Positions 22,574-33,394 of a stretch of 33,394 nt of DNA are shown piece by piece (within the stretch, counting starts at the first letter, position 1; each line of letters begins with the position of its first letter). The translations under genes were made by a program, and so were the position numbers. Source of the stretch: Lingula anatina (lineage: Eukaryota > Brachiopoda > Lingulata > Lingulida > Lingulidae); contig NW_019775636.1 of NCBI RefSeq assembly GCF_001039355.2, forward strand, positions 914,460 to 947,853. Direction: 5' to 3'. The notes under the pieces were generated by a model. That model saw only the letters and a list, made by a program, of their open reading frames with translations. It was not told where the DNA came from and did no database searches.

Positions 22574-23194
22574 TTAGTAAAAGATTTATCCACTACAGTT
22601 TTATAATGTTTCTGAGCATCAAGAACCCCTTGTTGAAATATAGTGGATCCAAATTTCTTGTATTTACGATGACATTTACAGTACTCCTTACATGGGATGC
22701 GGCACTCATTGCGGAACCACTCTTTATTCTTTTTTGGGATACATTTAGTTCTATTGTTGTCATATCTATAAGATCCAAATGTTTTCTTAGCTGAACTCAA
22801 CAATACTTCAGCAGTCTTATCAAAAATTGAATCAATTTCCTTTTTCTCCACACTGCCAAGATCCAATCTCTCGAAAACATTTTGTATATCAATAATACAA
22901 GCTAAGTCAATGTTTCTCTTATATTCGTCGGCTTTATCAGTATGCCATGGTTTCTTATTAATTCTTTCTATGTGTTCACCCACATCTATATTACCCTCTA
23001 GAGTACACCTATTAGAGTTCTGTTTGATTATACTGAGGTGGCAAACCAGAGGTAAATGAATATCTGAATAAAGACAGTTAAAATCTAAAATCTCAAAATG
23101 TGTGACAAAATTTAAGAAGTCAGCATTAAAAATAAAATAATTTACCAACTTGATCATCACTACCCACTCTTATATTCATTATATACAAGCTGTG
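22574..23194 (-). pseudogene. LINE endonuclease C-terminal part and linker
   Basis: The translation from about 23160 down is open for roughly 195 codons and includes DFLNFVTHFEILDFN and YSDIHLPLVCHLSI. The YSDIHLP segment corresponds to the catalytic SDH motif of apurinic-type (EEP) LINE endonucleases. The linker follows, with a Cys/Lys-rich stretch (WFRNECRIPCKEYCKCHRKY). It ends at the 1.3-kb insertion after KSFTN. Confidence 0.8.
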
Positions 23195-23201
23195 AGTCTT
23201 A

Positions 23202-23422
23202 GAGACCATTATCACAGATATTTAGATCGATCTATCCCCCTGGGGAGTCTCACTAGATTGCTGTCAGCTTAACTGGCTTAAATGTCTGTTCCGCCTACTA
23301 AAAGCTGTAAGGGGGTAATTAACTTTTATGCCGCTTGGCTCCCGGAAGCGGACAGCAATTAAGCTTGAACCCCCAGGGAGTCTGGTCGATCCAAATGGAT
23401 CGATCTAAATCTGTGGGAACCC
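23202..23422 (+). mobile_element. MITE family A, copy 3 (221 bp), with 7-bp target duplication
   Basis: AGTCTTA flanks the element exactly on both sides (23195-23201 and 23423-23429). The left end carries ATCACAGATATTTAGATCGA. The reverse complement of the right end is GGGTTCCCACAGATTTAGAT, followed by CGATC. Internally GGGGAGTCTCACTAGATTGC and CCGCCTACTAAAAGCTGTAA match copies 1 and 2, with more divergence. Removing the element and one AGTCTTA restores the LINE endonuclease frame (NFRKTHSLYIMN). Confidence 0.88.
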
Positions 23423-23425
23423 AGT

Positions 23426-23755
23426 CTTACGAAAGTTTAGTAAATAATTACCAAAGTTTTTAACTGTACTGTCTTTACTCATAGGTTGTACACTGGTCCC
23501 ATTTATCTCTAGTTTTTGGACATCTGTTAAATGATCAAAATTTTCCCCAAAAGCTATTTCAAATTCAGACAGTTCACTTTCATCATAATAGTCATTTTTA
23601 TCACCCACACTTGAATTAAAATCTTCGGTAATACAGACGTGGCTATAGGTAACATACAGATTAATGTATTCAAGTTCTATTTCAGCAAATGCATCAGGTG
23701 AGCTGTACCTTGATCCCTCAGGTGGGATATAAACAATTCCAGTGCTTGGGTCAAA
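23426..23755 (-). pseudogene. LINE endonuclease fragment
   Basis: The minus frame reads GIVYIPPEGSRYSSPDAF, then EDFNSSVGDKND, then NFGNYLLNFRKT up to the MITE. GVVYIPPEGSRYS and GDFN are hallmarks of this endonuclease. Here the G of GDFN is replaced by E. The N-terminal catalytic part is missing: the sequence goes straight from ORF1p-like residues to this point, so an internal deletion has fused ORF1 and endonuclease remains. Confidence 0.8.
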
Positions 23756-23765
23756 CAGTGGATTG

Positions 23766-24047
23766 TCAGTGTAGTTTGTCTACCTTCAAGACAGCTTTCT
23801 TATCCTGGTTCTTAGCTTCCTTTAGGTGTGGAATCAGCATCTTTCTTTGTTCGTTTATTTTCTTAGGAAATTGCTCATTGACTCTGAATCGTTTTCCCTT
23901 CAGCACTCACAGGGCGGCTTTCCTCAGCATTTCCTTGTCCGTAAATGATCCACACTTTGCGATGGTTGGCCTATGTTTCCCCAGTGTATGCTTTTCCATG
24001 CGGTGAACCCTTTCAAATTTTATTTCGTCAATGATTCCCAGAAACTG
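23766..24047 (-). pseudogene. LINE ORF1p C-terminal fragment
   Basis: Ninety-four codons in one frame with two stops. The translation includes FERVHRMEKHTLGKHRPTIA, FTDKEMLRKAAL, then after a stop VNEQFPKKINEQRKMLIPHL and KKAVLKVDKL. These correspond to the RNA-binding/C-terminal region of L1-type ORF1 proteins (ERVHR..., ...FP.EI..RRK.L.P...A). The plus-strand open frame at 23689-24006 is its antisense shadow. Confidence 0.75.
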
Positions 24048-24252
24048 CTATAAACACACCACTTTATTATCAGTACTGGTATAGTGTATGCTTCAGCCTT
24101 GACTTACAACAACACTTTATTTTGAAAGTTTTTTTTTTATTTTTTAATAAATTTACTGAAATTTCATAATTTTAATATTTTGGATCTTGAGGAAAAAGCC
24201 TGATCACTGACTTTTTTTGTCTTTTCCAGTCCATCATCTGTCCATCATCATC

Positions 24253-24498
24253 TGCCACAATGGTACACAATGACTCCAGACTACTACACTGTCCTAGCGG
24301 GTACAGGACTATACTGCCACAATGGAACACAATGACTCCAGACTACTACACTGTACTAGCAGGCACAGGACTATACTGCCACAATGGAACACAATGACTC
24401 CAGACTACTACACTGTCTTAGCAGGCACAGGACTATACTGCCACAATGGAACACAATGACTCAAGACTACTACACTGTACTAGGAGACACAGGACTAC
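24253..24498 (+). repeat. 62-bp tandem repeat, four units
   Basis: Units begin TGCCACAATGG at 24253, 24315, 24377 and 24439. Each contains ACACAATGACTCCAGACTAC and a CACTGT.(C/T)TAG core. Units differ by only a few bases. The last is truncated near ACAGGACTACTG. Confidence 0.93.
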
Positions 24499-24649
24499 TG
24501 AACTTCACATGTAACAGACAAACAAAATGATGGATGCAGCAATTTTCAAGACAGTCAAATAACAATATGAGTTTCATGAATCAAATTTTCTTACCTCCCT
24601 ATGTAGGGACATTAGCTTTTTCCGTATTATTTGTTTTACTTTAAGTTTA

Positions 24650-24965
24650 CTAATTGGCTTTGTTTGGCAAAGAAGCAGGTTACTTTTGAAAATTGGCACA
24701 ATCTATTTACATTTACGGTAATAATTCTACTTATGGTGATGTTCACCCTGTAACTGCCAAACCTTATTTTTGTTTTATATTAAGTTTACTGAGTGGCTTT
24801 GTTTGGTAAAGAGGCAGGTTGCTTTCGAAAAGCGGCCTGATTGCTTTACATTTACGGTAATAATTCTGTTTTATTTTTGTTTGAATATTTTATCTTTCAC
24901 ACATTAGCATTTTCAGTGTCTTTTATAGCCCATGAAACTGAATTACTTGCTAGTTTTTCAATATC
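24650..24965 (+). repeat. About 140-bp diverged tandem repeat
   Basis: GTGGCTTTGTTTGG(C/T)AAAGA(A/G)GCAGGTT...TTTACATTTACGGTAATAATTCT occurs near 24654 and 24793. TTAGCATTTTCAGTGTC...CCATGAAACTGAA then follows, which resembles the 18.5-19.3 kb array. Confidence 0.6.
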
Positions 24966-25964
24966 CATGTTACTAAGCATATCTTAGTACTCACTCTTTG
25001 AGGTTTTGAACATGTTTTCATTGCTGGAAATTGTGGATAACCTCATTTATTGAGTTCAATAAAGCATTGATGACACTTTCTGAGTGGTTAGATTTGCAGT
25101 GAATATACGGTTTTACTGTATTAGGTTTTTTGTATGGTCCAAAATATCAGTCTTTTAGGTTAAAGGTCACATCTAAGAGGTTAACAGAGTTGTATGAGAT
25201 GTTGGTGACCTTTGTTTATATCTATATATACCATGTTCAGCTTGTTTTTGAGAGGGATCCTCTCAAACATGCATTTTTATTGAATTTACATAACAATAAA
25301 TGGAAATTGCTCATTTTAAAAATTTAAATGTGAGTATCAGGAATTTTAAAACTTGTCTACCTATTTTGCCTCTTTAAAAATTATACTTCTCTATTTAAGA
25401 TACTCAAATTCTATTTACTTTGCCCATTTCATTTATAAGGCTTATACATGTAGCTCCACATAGCAAGCATCACCATTAATTAGGTTGTGGTCTTCAGAAG
25501 TGCATTTTAATTAATTAAAATTATTTTTACACTTGATTCTTCATGTTTGGATTTAATGTCTTATAAATGACAAGTATTTTTTTTTCAATGTGATTTGTAT
25601 CATTTATTTTTCTTTATACATGTTGCACTGGAAAGTTTTTCTTCTGGCTCTGTTAAATGTGGTACAAAGTGGCCTGAAAGATTTTTCACAAAAACTTTTT
25701 TCTTTGGTATTTCTCAGCAGTTCCAGTGCTATCATGTCTGGCTACATGATCTTTGATGTGCCTTCCCAGTTTTTTCTTATTTATTTATTTTTCATTTATT
25801 TTTACTACTTGTTAACCTCTCATGGTTGAAACTTTTCAGCCTCTTGCAATGTGCTGTGAAACCTATAGGTTATAAGTTATATAACTTTGCCTGGTTTTTT
25901 CGGAAATAGAGAAACAGCTCATGAAGTCTTCATGTCAAAGAGTAAGTTACATGATGTTCCTGAC
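24966..25964. other. No gene seen
   Basis: AT-rich sequence. Short open frames at 25130 and 25590 on the plus strand are low-complexity and hydrophobic by composition. No family is recognised. Confidence 0.45.
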
Positions 25965-26131
25965 CAGGGGCGGATCCAAAGATATTTACTGACAGGCTTC
26001 CACATCATCTTAATTGATCCACCTTCCATTTTTGACCGTCTTCCGACAAAAAAATTAGATACCCGTCAATGTAAACTTGAAAATCTGACCGTCTTCCGGA
26101 AGACCCAGAAGACGGCTTAAATCCGCCCCTG
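25965..26131 (+). mobile_element. 167-bp hAT-like MITE
   Basis: Left end CAGGGGCGGATCCAAAG. The reverse complement of the right end is CAGGGGCGGATTTAAGC. CAGGGGCGGAT termini are characteristic of hAT-superfamily elements. CTGAC occurs immediately outside both ends (25960-25964 and 26132-26136), shorter than the expected 8-bp duplication. A 14-base perfect palindrome GTCTTCCGGAAGAC lies near 26090-26104. There is no coding capacity. Confidence 0.72.
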
Positions 26132-26429
26132 CTGACCCCTTCCAGTCACTTTATTCTTCAGCCCTTTCTCACCTTTTATCTTGTAGTCAAACCTGTTTGT
26201 TAACTTTTAATTATCAATTTTATCATTTGAGGGCTTAAAGCATTTTAATAGATAAAAGCTGTTGTCGAATTTCCTATTTCTGACAGTCTTATTACAATCT
26301 TAATACAGATTGGTTTGAAACTGAACACTTGCATGCATTTATATCATACCTGGTACATGCATGTTAGGGTGATATTGATTGAACAAAATCATGTGAATAT
26401 CTTCTTTTAAAAAGTTGGTGTGTCTTGGC

Positions 26430-27160
26430 AAATTGACACCATGCTGAGTGTCCCTTCCCCCTGAGGGCAGTTTCCCTGTCCGCCACTTTAGCCTTTAAAA
26501 AGTTATTTGTCAAGATTATTCTAACAGTGGCCTTGGCTGTTCAAAATAAAAAAGTAAAATACAAAGATACTCTGCCCTAAGAGATGGGACTCCCATACTG
26601 GTGAACCTTCACAGGTTCACACCTCTCTTGGGGTTCCATCCCCCGAGGGAAGTTCCCCTGCCCACTAGTTTAGCTTTTAATAGGTTTTCTTTGAGAATTA
26701 CTCTTACTGTGGCCTTGGCTGTTCAAAATAAAATATGGAATGTAAAGAAATCCTTGATTACCCATCAATCTTTTAGGATGGATTAAAATCTATGATTTTT
26801 TCATGTCTTTAACTAAAGTTCCACTCAGAGATGGAGTTCTTGGGCAGGAGAGCTGGAAGGTGTACTCTGTGAGGAATTGATAAAGGTATAAAAATACCTA
26901 AACATGTGGAACTTTCATTTTCTTTTTCAATTTAAAAGCAAGTTATTTTCACCTTAGATCATCATTTTCTCATTTTGATATTAAAAAAAAAAAAAAGAGT
27001 ATACTCTTTGTGGCTTTACAATTTTTCACTCTATGGTGAAAGCTGTGGGCAGGAGCATCGCTGCCCTCAGAGAAGGGACACCCAAATTATTGTGTATTGT
27101 AAGGTTGAAACCACGATGGGTTTCCCAGTCTCCTAGGACAGTCCCATACCAAACACCTCC
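26430..27160 (+). repeat. About 180-bp strongly diverged tandem repeat
   Basis: GTGGCCTTGGCTGTTCAAAATAAA occurs near 26528 and 26709. Each is preceded by a CCCC.GAGGG.AGTT.CCCTG block and TAGC(C)TTTTAA. A third, weaker unit around 27040-27150 keeps GGGACACCCAAAT and GGTTGAAACC. The pattern resembles old non-coding arrays elsewhere in the window. Confidence 0.55.
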
Positions 27161-28260
27161 AGCTGTCAGATTATCTAAAAATAAATTTTCATTTATTATA
27201 TTGGTATTATCATTTCTTTTTCAGACTGGTTCCTTGCAACACAATAAATGATATGACTAATAAGGTATATAATGATGGGCTTGTGTGGGACATCTTTTCT
27301 TCCAGGTATGCCTGTCTCTACAGTCTATTACTCTGCTGTTAGTAAATTTCATATGAAACAATACTGCCCCAATTCCAGTGATATTTTTTAAAAATTTCAG
27401 TGTTTATCATCAGACTTTGGAAATAATTTCTCTTTCCTTAACTGTTGCACAATTTGTGTACTGGGCTGTGTTAAAAGTTGTACAATCTTAAATCTCTGCC
27501 TTGTGGAAGGAGGGACTCCTGGGTGTCCTTAGTTTTTTTTTCACCCATTTTTTATTCTCTGATGGTTTTCTCTGAATTGTTTACCTGTTACGAATAACAG
27601 TTAGTGTGAGGTGTTGCCTTTTGAGTGACAGATTTGTGTTCAAAATGATAAAAGTTGAAAATGGAATTGATATGTGCATTTATTAGTTAATCCGTTTTTT
27701 TCTGAATATTTTTTCCTCTTTGAATCTTCTTTTATAAAGTTATCTTCTTTTATGTATAAAGCAAGCATGACATTGATTTAGTTACATTTTTTGAACGATT
27801 ACACTTGTACAAGCCAGTTTACATTGTATGGACGTGGCATATATTTATTCTTCTCCAAATTGTACAGTGTGTTTAAACTTGGATATCTACAACTGTGGTC
27901 CCTAATTTACTGCAGCATTATCTTTACAAATTAAGGTATGTATTAGCTAGTATTTGTATGTGCATGTTTCATGAGTGCATTAAAGGAGTACATAATAATA
28001 ATAATGTACAGACATTTCTGTCAGGGCTCTGTATTCAGCGCTGTTAACATCTAGCACACTTTTTGTAATAAAACTTCCTGCCATGACAGTAACCAAGTGT
28101 TGGGTTTGTTTTTGTTTCAGTAAAAGCAGAGAATGACATGAAGTGGTCATTTCTTTTTTAGTTGAGTGATGTAGACGTTTTTAATTAAAACCCAAATGAA
28201 GGAAAATTTCTACTTTAAGGGACAGTTCATAAAAATAATAACATTATTTAAAAGTCACAT
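27161..28260. other. No gene seen
   Basis: AT-rich sequence. GTAATAAAACTTCC near 28064-28077 could be a plus-strand poly-A signal, but no upstream coding exon supports it. Confidence 0.4.
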
Positions 28261-28461
28261 ATGGATATAGTTATAAATGAAAAAAGTTTGGATGAAAGTC
28301 AACGTTTTTTGAACTACAATCAAAATCCATTTATGGTGTACAGGCCAAATTATTTGTTTAGGCCCATATTTGAGGATGTGGATTTGAAAAAATTGCCCTT
28401 TTTGCTGGAAAGGGTCCAAAACTTATCATGGTATCCCAAGTTGGATCAACTGAAGGAATAA
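28261..28461 (+). CDS. Unrecognised 66-residue ORF
   Basis: The translation looks protein-like rather than compositional (MDIVINEKSLDESQRFLNYN, then NPFMVYRPNYLFRPIFEDVD, ending LSWYPKLDQLKE). I do not recognise the family. There is a stop four codons upstream of the ATG and no clear splice acceptor. It could be a small gene, an exon fragment or a decayed element. It lies just beyond, and converges on, the 3' end of KIF23. Confidence 0.3.
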   Translation: MDIVINEKSLDESQRFLNYNQNPFMVYRPNYLFRPIFEDVDLKKLPFLLERVQNLSWYPKLDQLKE

Positions 28462-28599
28462 AGAACTTTTTCAGATAACAACAACCCTCCTTCAGTATCC
28501 CACCCTTCAACATTGCTGGCTACTTATAAATATTAAAATCACCTTTTAGCAAATTTTTCTCTTTTATTTAGAAAAGAAAGAAAGACAAAACCCATTTAA

Positions 28600-33394
<4,795 letters not shown>

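Larger units (their letters stand above)
19555..24047 (-). mobile_element. Decayed LINE interrupted by three insertions
   Basis: Reading on the minus strand from 24047 to 19555 gives, in order: an ORF1p C-terminal fragment, an endonuclease fragment, the linker with an NPKEYWKLLN motif, and RT up to just past MIVPLLLYGAEILGYENLH. In-frame stops and frameshifts show it is dead. Three other elements lie inside it: a MITE (23202-23422), a 1.3-kb foldback element (about 21256-22573) and an RTE-tail repeat (about 20873-21135). Its 3' portion beyond about 19555 is missing. That is unusual for a LINE and suggests a later deletion or rearrangement. Confidence 0.88.

Noticed and set aside
23689-24006. 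Plus-strand 105-codon frame
   Set aside because: The opposite strand carries recognisable ORF1p sequence in a consistent frame, so this is its shadow.
24253-24498. Possible CRISPR-like array (regular repeats)
   Set aside because: Units are contiguous 62-bp tandem copies with no distinct spacers, in a eukaryotic context.

Overview
The window looks like nuclear DNA of a marine invertebrate, most likely a mollusc (a bivalve is my best guess). It is AT-rich and gene-poor. It has intron-split genes with GT-AG junctions, many microsatellites, decayed non-LTR retrotransposons and several families of short inverted-repeat elements. No bacterial-style operons, rRNA genes, CRISPR arrays or intact tRNA genes are visible. 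The taxon is inferred from the repeat and LINE style, not proven.

The one confidently recognised host gene runs leftward from the right edge (minus strand, about 33394 down to about 29.1 kb or 28.6 kb). Its exons join in consistent phase to give the C-terminal part of KIF23/MKLP1, the kinesin-6 subunit of centralspindlin: coiled-coil stalk, basic linker, Arf6-binding domain and a short phospho-site-like tail. The motor domain lies beyond the window. The far 3' end is complicated by a small in-frame cassette exon with two competing acceptors, a 25-nt microexon and an undecided terminal exon.

The rest is mostly mobile-element debris. At 1-8.6 kb there is no convincing gene, only tandem duplications, a CCAAT/TATA-bearing 160-bp repeat, an RTE-tail SINE-like repeat and tRNA-Gly-derived sequence. 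At 8.7-10.36 kb lies a 5'-truncated LINE on the plus strand whose reverse transcriptase frame is still open. At 11.2-17.2 kb lie two copies of a roughly 215-bp MITE, a three-copy dispersed repeat and a 609-bp TA-flanked MITE. At 17.2-19.4 kb there are diverged tandem repeats and an assembly-type duplication around an N. At 19.56-24.05 kb lies a minus-strand LINE relic (ORF1, endonuclease and RT fragments) interrupted by three separate insertions. At 24.2-28.5 kb there are more tandem repeats, a hAT-like MITE and one unrecognised short ORF.

The elements date one another. A MITE at 23.2 kb sits in the LINE with a 7-bp duplication, and removing it restores the endonuclease reading frame. The 609-bp MITE at 16.4 kb sits in a repeat whose unoccupied copy lies inside a KIF23 intron at 29.8 kb. 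I see no evidence of a new defence or metabolic system. The most interesting items are the KIF23 tail splicing, which has mobile DNA abutting a splice acceptor, and the nested-insertion archaeology.
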